Positions 8,642-17,506 of a stretch of 41,858 nucleotides of DNA are shown here, one piece after another (positions within the stretch are counted from its first letter, which is position 1; every line of letters starts with the position of its first letter). The stretch comes from Flavobacteriales bacterium (GTDB lineage: Bacteria > Bacteroidota > Bacteroidia > Flavobacteriales > Flavobacteriaceae), in contig JALWLE010000096.1 in NCBI GenBank assembly GCA_026996605.1, positions 1-41,858 of the forward strand, written 5' to 3'. A program made the translations under genes and the position numbers. The notes under the pieces are model-generated. The model saw nothing but the letters and a program-made list of their open reading frames with translations. It had not been told where the DNA came from and did not search any database.

Positions 8642-9886
8642 TTAAATACTATCTAACTTTTGTTTATACGGTTTTATAAATTCCAAATAAGCCGGCAGTA
8701 ATTTTTTATCAATAGGTTTAGCCGGTGGCATTTTTTCTTTTAAAGCATCAACCTGCTTGCCATTTTTCCAAAAACGGTAGCATACATGCGGACCGGAAGC
8801 ATGTCCGGTCATACCCACATAACCGATCACTTCACCTTGCTTGACAACACTACCTACATGTATCCCTTTGGCAAATTTGCTCATATGCAGATATTGGGTG
8901 CTATACGTAGCATTATGTTTAATCTTAATATAATTTCCATTACCGGAAGTATAGCCCTTCTTCACTACAATTCCATTGGCAGTAGCCATAATAGGCGTAC
9001 CGATAGGCGCCGCAAAGTCCGTCCCGAAGTGTGGCTTAACACGCCCATAATATTTAATAAATCTACGCGGATTATAACGAGAACTGATCCGTCCGAATTT
9101 TAAAGGGGCTTTTAAAAATTGCTTACGCAAGGTGTGACCTTGTTCGTCAAAATAATCAAAATGCTGTCTTGTAGAATCCAAAGCATATCGAAAAGCATAA
9201 AAATCTTTACCACCGTATTTAAAAACCGAAGCATAAATATTGCCGACACCGGCATAAACCGTATCGTTTATATAAATATCGTCATAAATCACTTTAAAAG
9301 CATCGCCTTTATTTAAATGAAAGAAATCAACCGTCCAAGCATAAATATTGCTCAATTCCATAGCCAATTTCGGACTTAAATTCTTATCGGCAATATCTTG
9401 GTACAAAGATTTATTAATAACAACTTCAACGCTTTTGCGTTTGGTACTAAACTTCTTATTTTTAAAATGCACTTGTATCGAATCATGAAAATCAATCACC
9501 GTATAATGCAAGGGATCTTGCTCGTAAATGAAAACTTTAGGGCGTGCCAAACTATCCACAGAATCTTTTTGTTGCAACACTACATAAGGACGCCCGACTT
9601 TGATTCGCTTGACATCAAAAGTATCCTTAATTTTTTGAGTAATTTTATAAATATCACTATAAGGTAAATCAAAACGAGATAGTATTTTACCAAAAGTATC
9701 ATTGGGTGCCACCGTATCTTGTGTTACTATATAACGATCTTTGGGATAAGAAAATATTTTGGCAACCTGCTTTACTACAGCATCTTTGACTTGATTTTGA
9801 GAAATATCCGGCTTGTTTTTTTTAGAATTTTGACAACTCGAAATCAATAAAAACAGCGCTAATATTTTGATGATCTGTTTTTGCAT
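8642..9886 (-). CDS. M23-family peptidoglycan peptidase lipoprotein with Cys in a zinc-ligand position
   Basis: This 414-residue envelope peptidase likely cleaves peptide cross-links in peptidoglycan. A lipoprotein signal ends in LISSC (Cys18). The middle region (residues 50-250) resembles the two-domain N-terminal part of OapA/NlpD-type M23 proteins. The LytM-like domain spans about residues 265-385. The first metal motif HFGTD is intact (His286, Asp290). The second motif, usually HxH, reads GPHVCYRFW, so His367 is followed by Cys369 where the third zinc ligand should be. A catalytic-site His334 occurs in YLHMSKF. I recall the HVC variant from other Bacteroidota M23 proteins, so it may be a lineage form rather than a defect. 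The gene stands alone, and its 3' flank is a repeat cluster. Confidence 0.9.
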   Translation of the reverse strand: MQKQIIKILALFLLISSCQNSKKNKPDISQNQVKDAVVKQVAKIFSYPKDRYIVTQDTVAPNDTFGKILSRFDLPYSDIYKITQKIKDTFDVKRIKVGRPYVVLQQKDSVDSLARPKVFIYEQDPLHYTVIDFHDSIQVHFKNKKFSTKRKSVEVVINKSLYQDIADKNLSPKLAMELSNIYAWTVDFFHLNKGDAFKVIYDDIYINDTVYAGVGNIYASVFKYGGKDFYAFRYALDSTRQHFDYFDEQGHTLRKQFLKAPLKFGRISSRYNPRRFIKYYGRVKPHFGTDFAAPIGTPIMATANGIVVKKGYTSGNGNYIKIKHNATYSTQYLHMSKFAKGIHVGSVVKQGEVIGYVGMTGHASGPHVCYRFWKNGKQVDALKEKMPPAKPIDKKLLPAYLEFIKPYKQKLDSI

Positions 9887-10054
9887 CTTATAAAAAAAAT
9901 TTAAGAAATCTATATTATCACATTAACCATCTCGAATTTTGTTCTATTATTACATTTCAATAAATTGATTTTCAATGAAATATAACATTTTCCAAACACT
10001 TCTATCCGAAACTGTATGCAAATATCCTACAAAAATTACAGAGAAAAAAATCAT

Positions 10055-10088
10055 TTTGGAAAGAATGAACGGGTTTTTAGTATCTTTG
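10055..10088 (+). promoter_or_regulatory. Predicted Bacteroidota-type promoter for the rhomboid gene
   Basis: The -7 box TATCTTTG (10081-10088) matches TAnnTTTG exactly, and TTTG at 10055-10058 serves as the -33 box with a 22-bp spacer. Transcription would start near 10095 and leave a leader of about 30 nt. Confidence 0.7.
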
Positions 10089-10125
10089 CAGTAATTTTAA
10101 CAAAATTTTATTTCCAAACCTGATA

Positions 10126-10830
10126 ATGAGACAAACACCTGATACCATAAAGCACCTAATCATCATTAATATCATCATGTTTTTGGCAACGCAAATAATG
10201 CCCGAACAAATGATGAATCTTTTTGCCATGCACTTTCCACTCAATCCGCTGTTTAAAATTTGGCAAGTTGTAACCCATATGTTTATGCACGCTAACTTGA
10301 TGCATATCGCCTTTAATATGTATGCACTTTGGGCTTTCGGTATTCCGCTGTATCATATTTGGGGCGAGAAGAAATTTTTGGTTTTCTATTTTGCAGCCGG
10401 ATTAGGTGCCGTCTTGCTTTATACAGGTGTGCAATATTACACTTTCACACAAGATTTACAAGCTTTAATGGCGCAAGGTATTCCTAAAGAAGAAATATTC
10501 AACGTTTTAAATAGTGGCAAAGTATATGTTAACTTTAAAGAAATGGGCGAAATTTACTATAGCGTTATGCTTGGCGCATCCGGCGCTATTTACGGTCTGT
10601 TGGTTGCCTTTGCTTTTTATTTCCCCAATGCCGAATTAATGTTGATGTTTATTCCCTATCCTATCAAAGCCAAATATTTTGTTCCGCTATTGGTTTTACT
10701 GGATTTAACTTTTGGTTTGACCAATGTATTACATACACCCATTGCTCATATGGCACATGTCGGGGGTGCTTTGGTCGGATTTATTTTGATGAAAGTCTGG
10801 CAAAAACATGAACATCAGCGGTGGTATTGA
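10126..10830 (+). CDS. Rhomboid-family intramembrane serine protease
   Basis: This 234-residue six-helix membrane protease cleaves transmembrane substrates within the bilayer. The catalytic serine sits in GASGAIYG (Ser152), and the partner histidine is His211 in AHMAHVGGALVG. The N-terminal HMFMHANLMHIAFNMYALW matches the L1/TM2 signature with conserved His and Asn. There is no extra N- or C-terminal domain, so it is the compact bacterial form. An extended, partly polar loop of about 35 residues (105-143) precedes the serine helix. It has its own promoter (10055-10088) and ends 28 bp from the convergent methyltransferase gene. Its substrates are unknown. Confidence 0.94.
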   Translation: MRQTPDTIKHLIIINIIMFLATQIMPEQMMNLFAMHFPLNPLFKIWQVVTHMFMHANLMHIAFNMYALWAFGIPLYHIWGEKKFLVFYFAAGLGAVLLYTGVQYYTFTQDLQALMAQGIPKEEIFNVLNSGKVYVNFKEMGEIYYSVMLGASGAIYGLLVAFAFYFPNAELMLMFIPYPIKAKYFVPLLVLLDLTFGLTNVLHTPIAHMAHVGGALVGFILMKVWQKHEHQRWY

Positions 10831-10858
10831 TTTTAAATTCCTTATCACAAATCTATTG

Positions 10859-11566
10859 TTACTTGATACTCGTTATTCGTATCAAAAAATCACCTTCGTC
10901 ACTTTCAAATACTTTTTCAGCTTCAAAACCATTCTGACTAGCAAAAATTCGCAAAGTATTTTCGTCGATATAAGTCCAGTCAAAAGATTCGGTTTCCCCC
11001 TTATATTTGATAAAAAAATGCACGTCGCCGTAGTAATTATCATCCGGCATCATATAACCGTTACCGGTTTCGTACAAATATTTTAAATCAGACGAATGAA
11101 TGAGTGCCTGTCCGTCATCCGACAATAATTGTTTCAATTTGGTGAAAAGTTTAACCAAATTCCGAGCTTTTTGCACTATACCAACCCCGTTCATCAATAA
11201 CAAAATGGTATCAAATCGTTCCGGCGGATTAAAGTCAAAAAAGTTTTGATTAACCACTTTTTTAAGCCCGCGTTCTCGCATAAGCCGGCTACTGACAGAC
11301 GACCATTCCAATGCCGTTACATCTTTCTGTTGTGCTTGCAAATATAAACTATGCAAACCACTACCGGCACCGACATCTAAAATTTTGCCATAACTGTTTT
11401 GCAAAGCCAATTGTTCGGAAACCGGCATCTCATCATAAGACCTGAAAAGATAAGCAATCGGCAATACTTCCGGCTCGGTTAAATGCGTCCATGTCAGCAT
11501 ATCTTCCGGGTCATTATCTGACCAATAATCCCAAAGTGCCTTACCGAATAAATCTTTTTCTATCAT
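10859..11566 (-). CDS. Class I SAM-dependent methyltransferase
   Basis: This 235-residue cytosolic methyltransferase has a Rossmann-type SAM-binding core. Motif I is ILDVGAGSGLHSLYLQ near residues 65-80. An acidic end to strand 2 follows (VTALEWS), and motif IV is probably FDTILLLMNGVGIV. The N-terminal 45 residues include a WSDNDPEDMLTWT segment, and the C-terminal SFDWTYIDENTLRIFA is probably the substrate cap. The same arrangement occurs in uncharacterised flavobacterial methyltransferases; the acceptor is unknown. It is monocistronic, convergent with the rhomboid gene, and has a TAAATTTG promoter box 18 bp before the ATG. Confidence 0.88.
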   Translation of the reverse strand: MIEKDLFGKALWDYWSDNDPEDMLTWTHLTEPEVLPIAYLFRSYDEMPVSEQLALQNSYGKILDVGAGSGLHSLYLQAQQKDVTALEWSSVSSRLMRERGLKKVVNQNFFDFNPPERFDTILLLMNGVGIVQKARNLVKLFTKLKQLLSDDGQALIHSSDLKYLYETGNGYMMPDDNYYGDVHFFIKYKGETESFDWTYIDENTLRIFASQNGFEAEKVFESDEGDFLIRITSIK

Positions 11567-11584
11567 TAAGTTATTGTTCTATGG

Positions 11585-11592
11585 CAAATTTA
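11585..11592 (-). promoter_or_regulatory. Predicted -7 promoter box for the methyltransferase
   Basis: TAAATTTG on the minus strand fits TAnnTTTG exactly and lies 18 bp before the start codon at 11566. No clear -33 box was found. Confidence 0.5.
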
Positions 11593-11616
11593 GTGAGAAT
11601 TATTGATTTGTTTACT

Positions 11617-11684
11617 TGTTTATACTGGTTATTTGGTTATTAGCCATGCCCCGACTTTCGTCGGAGAGATGTACCGAAGTGACC
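11617..11684. repeat. Remnant dispersed repeats: AAATAACC motif and half of a 45-bp palindromic element
   Basis: 11617-11642 contains a degenerate AATAACCAAATAACCAG motif on the minus strand. At 11651-11664 there is a CCGAC/GTCGG hairpin. 11668-11684 reads GATGTACCGAAGTGACC, the right end of the palindromic element found complete at 31600 and 40152. Confidence 0.6.
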
Positions 11685-11810
11685 TGTTTTATTGAGGAAA
11701 TAAAGAAGTGATGAATAGAGCACATCGATTGTTAATAAATTCCTCAGTACTTATGTTAAAAACACTTTATTCTTTATTATCTTGCGGGTTGATAAATTTT
11801 GAACTGATTT

Positions 11811-13676
11811 ATGGCAAAAAAACAAACGGCTTATACCGAAGATCACATTCAATCACTAGACTGGAAACAACATATTCGGATGCGCCCCGGTATGTATATC
11901 GGAAAACTGGGAGACGGTTCATCACCCGATGACGGTATTTATATTTTGGTTAAAGAAGTTTTGGACAACTCAATTGATGAATTTGTCATGGGTGCCGGTA
12001 AATCTATCACCATCCAATTAGATGAAAATCTGGTCTCCGTGCGCGATTACGGGCGTGGCATTCCTTTGGGAAAACTGGTTGATGTGGTGTCTAAAATGAA
12101 TACCGGTGGTAAATATGACTCTCGTGCATTTAAAAAAACCGTCGGACTGAACGGTGTCGGGACTAAAGCGGTCAATGCCTTATCATCACATTTTAAGGTG
12201 CAAGCTTTTCGCGACGGTCAAACCAAATGGGCTGTTTTTAGCCGTGGTGAACTGATTGAAGAATCCGGTTTGGAAAGCACTACGCAAAAAAACGGCACTT
12301 ATGTCGAGTTTATCCCCGATTCCGAAATTTTTCCTAAATACAAATTTCGCACCGAATATCTCGTGCGAATGTTTAAAAACTATATTTATCTCAATACGGG
12401 ATTAACCATTCGTTTTAACGGCGAAAAATTTTACAGCGACAACGGACTTAAAGATTTATTAAGTGAAAACATTGCCGAAAACGACCGCCGCTACCCAATA
12501 ATACACCTCAAAGGTGAAGATATCGAAGTAGCAATGACACACAGCAAGACGCAATACAGCGAAGTGTATTACTCGTTTGTCAATGGACAACATACCACGC
12601 AAGGCGGAACACATCAAGCGGCATTCAGAGAAGCGGTGGTTAAAACCATTCGCGACTTTTTCGGTAAAAATTACGATGCCTCAGATATTCGCAAATCCAT
12701 AGTGGCAGCTATCAGTATCAAGGTTATAGAACCGGTTTTTGAGTCGCAAACCAAAACCAAACTCGGCTCAACCGATATGGGAGACGGATTGCCGACTGTC
12801 CGCACATATATTAATGATTTTGTCAAGCGAGAGTTAGATAATTATTTGCACAAAAATCCGGATACTGCCGAAGCTATTCTACAAAAAATTGTTCAAGCCG
12901 AACGCGAACGCAAAGAACTGTCGGGCATCAGAAAATTAGCCCGCGAACGCGCCAAAAAAGTCAGTTTGCACAACAAAAAACTGCGCGATTGCCGGGTACA
13001 TTACAACGACCTTAAAAAAGAAAACCGCCTCGAAAGCACTTTGTTTATTACCGAAGGGGACTCGGCGAGCGGGTCTATTACCAAATCGCGTAATGTTAAT
13101 ACACAAGCCGTATTCAGCTTGCGGGGTAAACCGGTCAACTCATACGGACTGACCAAAAAGGTGGTTTATGAAAACGAAGAGTTTAACCTGTTGCAAGCGG
13201 CACTCAATATCGAAGACGGTTTGGAAAATTTGCGTTACAACAATATCGTCATTGCCACCGATGCCGATGTCGATGGAATGCATATCCGGTTGTTACTTTT
13301 AACGTTTTTCCTCAAATTTTTCCCTGAATTAATCAAGGAAGGACATTTATATATTTTGGAAACGCCCTTGTTCCGCGTGCGTAACAAACAAGAAACCATT
13401 TATTGTTACAGCGAAGAAGAAAAACAAGCGGCTATTGCCAAATTGGGCAAACGCGGTAAACCCGAAATCACCCGCTTTAAAGGATTGGGGGAAATATCGC
13501 CGAATGAATTTAAGCATTTCATCGGTAAAGATATCCGGCTCGAACCGGTGATGATGGAGCAAGATTTGTCCATTGAAGAATTATTGAATTTTTACATGGG
13601 TAAAAACACCCCCGACCGACAACGTTTTATTATTGATAATCTGAAAGTAGAATTGGATGTGATTGAGAGTGAATAA
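11811..13676 (+). CDS. parE: DNA topoisomerase IV subunit B
   Basis: This 621-residue ATPase subunit of topoisomerase IV works with ParC to decatenate daughter chromosomes. The GHKL domain begins with [10 protein letters not shown] and has the ATP-binding blocks [19 protein letters not shown] and [13 protein letters not shown]. The transducer domain follows with QTKTKLGS. The TOPRIM domain has TEGDSASGS (catalytic Glu) and [12 protein letters not shown] (metal-binding Asp pair). The end, [10 protein letters not shown] and [12 protein letters not shown], is standard. The start is the ATG at 11811; upstream extension is in another frame. parC lies downstream but is separated from parE by a mazEF pair, which is not the usual arrangement. 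Confidence 0.96.
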   Translation: MAKKQTAYTEDHIQSLDWKQHIRMRPGMYIGKLGDGSSPDDGIYILVKEVLDNSIDEFVMGAGKSITIQLDENLVSVRDYGRGIPLGKLVDVVSKMNTGGKYDSRAFKKTVGLNGVGTKAVNALSSHFKVQAFRDGQTKWAVFSRGELIEESGLESTTQKNGTYVEFIPDSEIFPKYKFRTEYLVRMFKNYIYLNTGLTIRFNGEKFYSDNGLKDLLSENIAENDRRYPIIHLKGEDIEVAMTHSKTQYSEVYYSFVNGQHTTQGGTHQAAFREAVVKTIRDFFGKNYDASDIRKSIVAAISIKVIEPVFESQTKTKLGSTDMGDGLPTVRTYINDFVKRELDNYLHKNPDTAEAILQKIVQAERERKELSGIRKLARERAKKVSLHNKKLRDCRVHYNDLKKENRLESTLFITEGDSASGSITKSRNVNTQAVFSLRGKPVNSYGLTKKVVYENEEFNLLQAALNIEDGLENLRYNNIVIATDADVDGMHIRLLLLTFFLKFFPELIKEGHLYILETPLFRVRNKQETIYCYSEEEKQAAIAKLGKRGKPEITRFKGLGEISPNEFKHFIGKDIRLEPVMMEQDLSIEELLNFYMGKNTPDRQRFIIDNLKVELDVIESE

Positions 13677-13689
13677 GCGATTAAAATAA

Positions 13690-13727
13690 AAGTTTTGTAA
13701 AACTTATTGAAAAATGTATTAACTTTG
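13690..13727 (+). promoter_or_regulatory. Predicted mazEF promoter with overlapping operator-like palindrome
   Basis: The -7 box TAACTTTG (13720-13727) matches TAnnTTTG. TTTG at 13694-13697 is the -33 box with a 22-bp spacer, the same spacing as the rhomboid promoter. A perfect 7-bp inverted repeat (AAGTTTT/AAAACTT, 13690-13705, 2-nt centre) covers the -33 box. A MazE dimer or MazEF complex bound there would block polymerase, as expected for an autoregulated toxin-antitoxin operon. A smaller palindrome, GTAATTAC, lies at 13727-13734. Confidence 0.65.
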
Positions 13728-13748
13728 TAATTACATTAAACAAATGTT

Positions 13749-13988
13749 ATGGAAGCATCAATCATCAAAATAGGTAATTCAAAAGGTTTAAGACTGCCTA
13801 AAACCATTCTTGAAAAATACCATATTAAAGATAAAGTGGAATTGATTTTGAAAAACGGTTATCTCATTATCAAACCGGTAAAAAACCCTCGTCAAGGTTG
13901 GGAAGAAGCCTTTGAAGAGATGCATCGTAAAGAAGATGATCAATTGTTAATTGACGATATTTTTGAAGACGAAAATTTTGAAGAATGA
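13749..13988 (+). CDS. mazE: MazE-like antitoxin, AbrB/SpoVT fold
   Basis: This 79-residue antitoxin should bind the operon promoter through its N-terminal half and neutralise the toxin through its C-terminal half. The N-terminus (MEASIIKIGNSKGLRLPK) is the classic swapped-hairpin AbrB/MazE DNA-binding fold. The C-terminal 35 residues are strongly acidic and probably disordered until bound to the toxin (EEAFEEMHRKEDDQLLIDD). The stop codon overlaps the toxin start in an ATGA. An operator-like palindrome lies over the predicted promoter. The pair sits between parE and parC and looks more AT-rich than either gene, which fits insertion of a mobile module. Confidence 0.9.
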   Translation: MEASIIKIGNSKGLRLPKTILEKYHIKDKVELILKNGYLIIKPVKNPRQGWEEAFEEMHRKEDDQLLIDDIFEDENFEE

Positions 13989-14308
13989 AATATGAGCAAT
14001 ACCAAATCATTTTAGTTAATCTTGATCCTGCTATTGGTAGTGAGATAAAAAAAACAAGACCGTGTGTTATTGTTTCGCCTAACGAAATGAACAAGTATAT
14101 CCGTACAATAATCATTGCACCGCTAACTTCAACTTCAAAAAATTATCCGACCCGGGTTAAAATTACACATAACGAAAAAATAAGTTGGATTGTAGTAGAT
14201 CAAATTAGAACAATCGATAAACAACGTGTTATTAAAAATCTTGGACAACTCTCAAAGACAGAAATAACAAAATTAAAATCAGTCATTAAAGAAACTTTGG
14301 TAGATTAA
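13985..14308 (+). CDS. mazF: MazF/PemK-family endoribonuclease toxin
   Basis: This 107-residue toxin is predicted to cut mRNA at short specific sequences when freed from MazE. The diagnostic stretch GSEIKKTRPCVIVSP carries Glu20 and Arg25, which correspond to active-site positions of the family. APLTST near residue 48 supplies the conserved Thr/Ser, and WIVVDQIRTIDKQRV is the usual final core strand. Length is normal and the frame intact, so the toxin is likely functional. It starts inside the mazE stop (ATGA overlap) and ends 25 bp before parC, so parC may be read from the mazEF promoter. The recognition sequence cannot be predicted. Confidence 0.92.
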   Translation: MKYEQYQIILVNLDPAIGSEIKKTRPCVIVSPNEMNKYIRTIIIAPLTSTSKNYPTRVKITHNEKISWIVVDQIRTIDKQRVIKNLGQLSKTEITKLKSVIKETLVD

Positions 14309-14333
14309 CAGTAAAATATTTTAATCAATACGA

Positions 14334-16967
14334 ATGAACGAAGCACAACAACATAACGAAAGTATCAAAAAAGTCAAAGGCAAGTTTAGAGAATGGTTTT
14401 TGGACTATGCCTCTTATGTGATTTTGGAACGTGCCGTTCCGGCAATAGAAGACGGTTTTAAGCCGGTGCAACGCCGTATTATGCACTCAATGCGCGAACT
14501 GCACGACGGACGCTACAACAAAGTCGCCAATTTGGTCGGTCACACCATGCAATACCACCCGCACGGCGATGCTTCCATTGCCGATGCTATGGTCAATATG
14601 GGACAAAAAGACCTGCTGATTGACACACAAGGAAACTGGGGTAATATCCTCACGGGCGACAGCGCTGCTGCGTCTCGTTATATTGAAGCACGTTTATCAA
14701 AATTTGCTTTAGATGTGCTGTTCAATCCTAAAATTACTACGTGGGCGGCGTCTTACGACGGTCGTAAAAAAGAACCGGTGAGTCTGCCGGCAAAATTCCC
14801 GATTGTATTGGCACAAGGTGCCGAAGGGATTGCCGTTGGTTTGTCAACCACTATTTTACCGCATAATTTTAATGAACTCATCGATGCTTCCATAAAAGTT
14901 TTACAAGGTAAAAAATTTACGTTGTTCCCCGATTTTCCAACAGGCGGTATGATTGATGTCAGCAACTACAACGATGGCAAACGCGGTGGCAAAATACGGG
15001 TACGCGCCAAAATTCAAATAGAAAACAACAAAACACTGGTTATTACCGAAATTCCTTACAAAACCACTACGGGCAGTTTGATTGAAAGCATTATCAAAGC
15101 CAACAACAAAGGCAAAATCAAAATCAAAAAGATTGAAGATAATACCAGCGAAAATGTAGAGATTCGATTGCATTTACCACCGGGGGTTTCTCCGGATAAA
15201 ACCATAGATGCACTTTATGCTTTTACCAATTGTGAAATGTCTATTTCACCGCTGGGTGTGGTTATTGAAGACAATAAACCGTTGTTTTTGGGAGTCAGCG
15301 AAATGTTGGAACGCTCGACACGTCGCACGGTTGATCTGTTGCGACAAGAACTGGAAATAGAACTTCAAGAACTGCAAGACCAATGGCATGCTGCTTCGTT
15401 GGAACGCATTTTTATTGAAAATCGCATCTATCGCGATATCGAACAAGAAACCACTTGGGAAGGCGTAATCAAAGCCATTGATGAAGGTTTAAAACCACAT
15501 ATCAAGCATTTGAAACGACCGGTAGTTGAAGAAGATATCGTGCGATTAACCGAAATCAAAATCAAGCGTATTTCAAAATTTGATATTGATAAAGCCCGTA
15601 AAAACATCGAAGCGATTGAAGAAAAAATTGCCGAAAAACAACATCATCTGGAACATATTATCGAATACACGATAGACTTTTTTAAAAATATCAAGAAAAA
15701 ATACGGCAAAGGACGCGAACGCAAAACCGAAATCAAAGCTTTTGAAGATATTGAAGCCACCAAAGTAGTGATGCGCAACGTCAAGTTGTATGTCAATCGG
15801 GAAGAAGGTTTTGCCGGCACCTCGTTGCGTAAAGATGAATATATTGCCGACGTGTCTGATATTGACGATATTATCGTGATTCGTAGAGATGGGAAAATGA
15901 TGGTGTCCAAAGTTTCCGATAAGAAATTTTTCGGTAAAGACATTATTTATATCAACGTTTTTAAAAAGAAAGACAAACGCACTATTTACAACCTGATTTA
16001 CCGTGACGGTAAACGCGGTCCCTCATATATGAAACGCTTTTTTGTCAGTGGCGTTACACGCGACAAAGAATACGATTTGACTGCCGGTAATCCGGGGTCA
16101 CAAATTTTGTATTTTTCTGCCAATCCGAATGGCGAAGCCGAAGTAGTTACCGTTCTGCTACGACAAACAGGCAGTTTGCGTAAAACAAAATTTGATATTG
16201 ACTTTAAAGAATTGGCTATTAAAGGTCGAAGCGTGCGGGGTAATCTCGTAACCAAATTGCCGGTAAAAGCTATCAAACTCAAAGAAGCCGGTGTCTCAAC
16301 CTTAAAACCAAGAAAGATTTGGTTTGACGAAGTGGTGCAACGCCTCAATACCGAAGAGCGCGGCAAATATCTCGGTGAATTCAGCGGTGATGACCAACTG
16401 GTGTTGATTTTACAAGACGGACGCATCTCTAAATTTATCCCTAATCTGGAAAAACATTTTCCGGAAAATATGATTTTGCTCGAAAAATACGAAAAAGACA
16501 AGCCGGTTACAGCTGCTTACTATGACAAAGATAAAGACCGTTACTATATTAAACGCTTCTTGATAGATGACCTCAAACGTGAAGAAATTTTTATTCCGGA
16601 TAATGCACAATTATTACAAATATCCTACGATTGGCTTCCGGTTTGGAACCTACATTTTACCAAAGAACGTGGCAAAGACCAAAAACCGCCACAAGAAATC
16701 AACGTCAGCGAATTTATCGGTATCAAAGGGATCAAAGCACAAGGCAATATGTTGAGCAAGAAAAAAATCAAAAATATTGAGATTTTACCTTCTTTGTCTT
16801 ATGAACCGCAAGCCGAAAAAACAGCCGAAACGGATATGGAAGATGAAGACGTAAAACAAAACATTGAGGATATTCCGTTTGAAATAAAAATACCGAAACC
16901 CGAAGAGAAAATTGAAGAACCGGAACCTAAAAAACCGGATAATACGAATCCGCCGACACTGTTTTGA
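14334..16967 (+). CDS. parC: DNA topoisomerase IV subunit A
   Basis: This 877-residue DNA-cleaving subunit of topoisomerase IV has its catalytic tyrosine at Tyr116 in AAASRYIEARLSKFA. The winged-helix block GFKPVQRRIMHSM and HPHGDASIADAMV precede it. The coiled-coil tower (about residues 330-470) is rich in Lys, Glu and Ile, and includes EKQHHLEHIIEYTIDFF. The C-terminal beta-pinwheel domain follows from about residue 490 and lacks a canonical gyrase GyrA-box, in line with a decatenase. The last 65 residues are an acidic, Pro-rich tail (EDIPFEIKIPKPEEKIEEP), probably disordered. It normally pairs directly with parE; here mazEF separates them. Confidence 0.95.
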   Translation: MNEAQQHNESIKKVKGKFREWFLDYASYVILERAVPAIEDGFKPVQRRIMHSMRELHDGRYNKVANLVGHTMQYHPHGDASIADAMVNMGQKDLLIDTQGNWGNILTGDSAAASRYIEARLSKFALDVLFNPKITTWAASYDGRKKEPVSLPAKFPIVLAQGAEGIAVGLSTTILPHNFNELIDASIKVLQGKKFTLFPDFPTGGMIDVSNYNDGKRGGKIRVRAKIQIENNKTLVITEIPYKTTTGSLIESIIKANNKGKIKIKKIEDNTSENVEIRLHLPPGVSPDKTIDALYAFTNCEMSISPLGVVIEDNKPLFLGVSEMLERSTRRTVDLLRQELEIELQELQDQWHAASLERIFIENRIYRDIEQETTWEGVIKAIDEGLKPHIKHLKRPVVEEDIVRLTEIKIKRISKFDIDKARKNIEAIEEKIAEKQHHLEHIIEYTIDFFKNIKKKYGKGRERKTEIKAFEDIEATKVVMRNVKLYVNREEGFAGTSLRKDEYIADVSDIDDIIVIRRDGKMMVSKVSDKKFFGKDIIYINVFKKKDKRTIYNLIYRDGKRGPSYMKRFFVSGVTRDKEYDLTAGNPGSQILYFSANPNGEAEVVTVLLRQTGSLRKTKFDIDFKELAIKGRSVRGNLVTKLPVKAIKLKEAGVSTLKPRKIWFDEVVQRLNTEERGKYLGEFSGDDQLVLILQDGRISKFIPNLEKHFPENMILLEKYEKDKPVTAAYYDKDKDRYYIKRFLIDDLKREEIFIPDNAQLLQISYDWLPVWNLHFTKERGKDQKPPQEINVSEFIGIKGIKAQGNMLSKKKIKNIEILPSLSYEPQAEKTAETDMEDEDVKQNIEDIPFEIKIPKPEEKIEEPEPKKPDNTNPPTLF

Positions 16968-17009
16968 GGAATTGAGGAGTTGAGGAAATGAGGATTTGTT
17001 GTGCTTCAT
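16968..17009. repeat. Degenerate TTGAGGAA tandem and dispersed 28-bp repeat
   Basis: Directly behind the parC stop there are several TGAGGA(A/G) units. The segment 16982-17009 matches 31487-31514 at 24 of 28 positions in the same orientation (GAGGAAATGA...TTCAT). It is non-coding. Confidence 0.55.
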
Positions 17010-17167
17010 AAAATATACTGAACATTCATTGTGGCATAGTATTTCAAATGATGTTTGTGCTTACAACTTGATGAAATGAGGACAACGTCGGGTCTCAAGT
17101 GTTAAATGTCCGATGTCGGAAGTCAGGTGATTATAGGGTGGAAGTCAACAATAAGAAAACGCCTTTG

Positions 17168-17300
17168 AGCCTCGTTAGGGGCGACCTGTTTGTAGATAAT
17201 TGATAAAAAATAACACCTAAACCCCGAAGGGGTGACATTATTATAGATTAAACAATATGAAAATCCGTTAAACCCTGAAAGGGTGACATAATCATAAACT
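17168..17300 (+). repeat. Three tandem units of a ~51-bp palindrome-headed repeat
   Basis: Each unit begins with a short hairpin followed by a conserved tail. The heads are at 17168 (GCCTCGTTAGGGGC), 17222 (CCCCGAAGGGG) and 17272 (CCCTGAAAGGG), at intervals of 50-54 bp, and each head is followed by GACA/GACC-TnnTnATAGA-like sequence. The same unit occurs at 21397-21618. The region 17010-17167 holds only degraded sequence. The minus-strand open frame over the array (17123-17344) is a translation of the repeat and not a gene. Confidence 0.75.
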
Positions 17301-17350
17301 TCATCGTTTTTACAGCGAGTAAACCAAACCAACGACAAAATCATTGCATT

Positions 17351-17506
17351 GCCGTTCGCTCCGCGTTAAGGATAGCAGTGGTAGCTCGATGCCGTGCCGC
17401 CTGATTGTTTTATGGCGGGTGGCTGCGACCGCAGGAAGCACCCGCACCGCCATAATACAACAGTGCGGGACAAATTGACTACAAACGGATAGCCTGTAAA
17501 CGCCCT
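17351..17506 (+). other. GC-rich multi-stem element, candidate structured RNA or non-autonomous mobile repeat
   Basis: This 155-bp non-coding block is far richer in G and C than its surroundings. GCGTT (17363-17367) can pair with AACGC (17499-17503) as an outer stem. Just inside each arm lies the same direct repeat GGATAGC (17370-17376 and 17487-17493). The centre forms a long hairpin: TTATGGCGG (17410-17418) pairs with CCGCCATAA (17447-17455), and CTGC/GCAG at 17423-17434 form its tip. GCGGGTG (17415-17421) can alternatively pair with CACCCGC (17439-17445). I recall similar GGATAGC-bounded blocks in other flavobacterial intergenic regions, but could not match it to a named family. Confidence 0.55.

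Noticed and set aside
8386-8679. Two overlapping plus-strand frames of 82 and 97 codons between the thioesterase and M23 genes
   Set aside because: They are made of dispersed repeats, have phenylalanine-rich low-complexity translations, and run into the end of the M23 gene on the other strand.
11708-11932. Plus-strand frame of 74 codons across the parE start
   Set aside because: It overlaps the well-supported parE start in another frame and has no recognisable features.
16785-17009. Minus-strand frame over the parC 3' end
   Set aside because: It is antisense to the parC acidic tail; its Phe/Arg-rich translation is the expected shadow of Lys/Glu-rich coding sequence.
17123-17344. Minus-strand open frame of 73 codons over the repeat array
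   Set aside because: Its translation is the tandem repeat itself (for example NNVTPSGF, then YKQVAPNEA). Such frames arise wherever this repeat occurs; there is no start context or family match.
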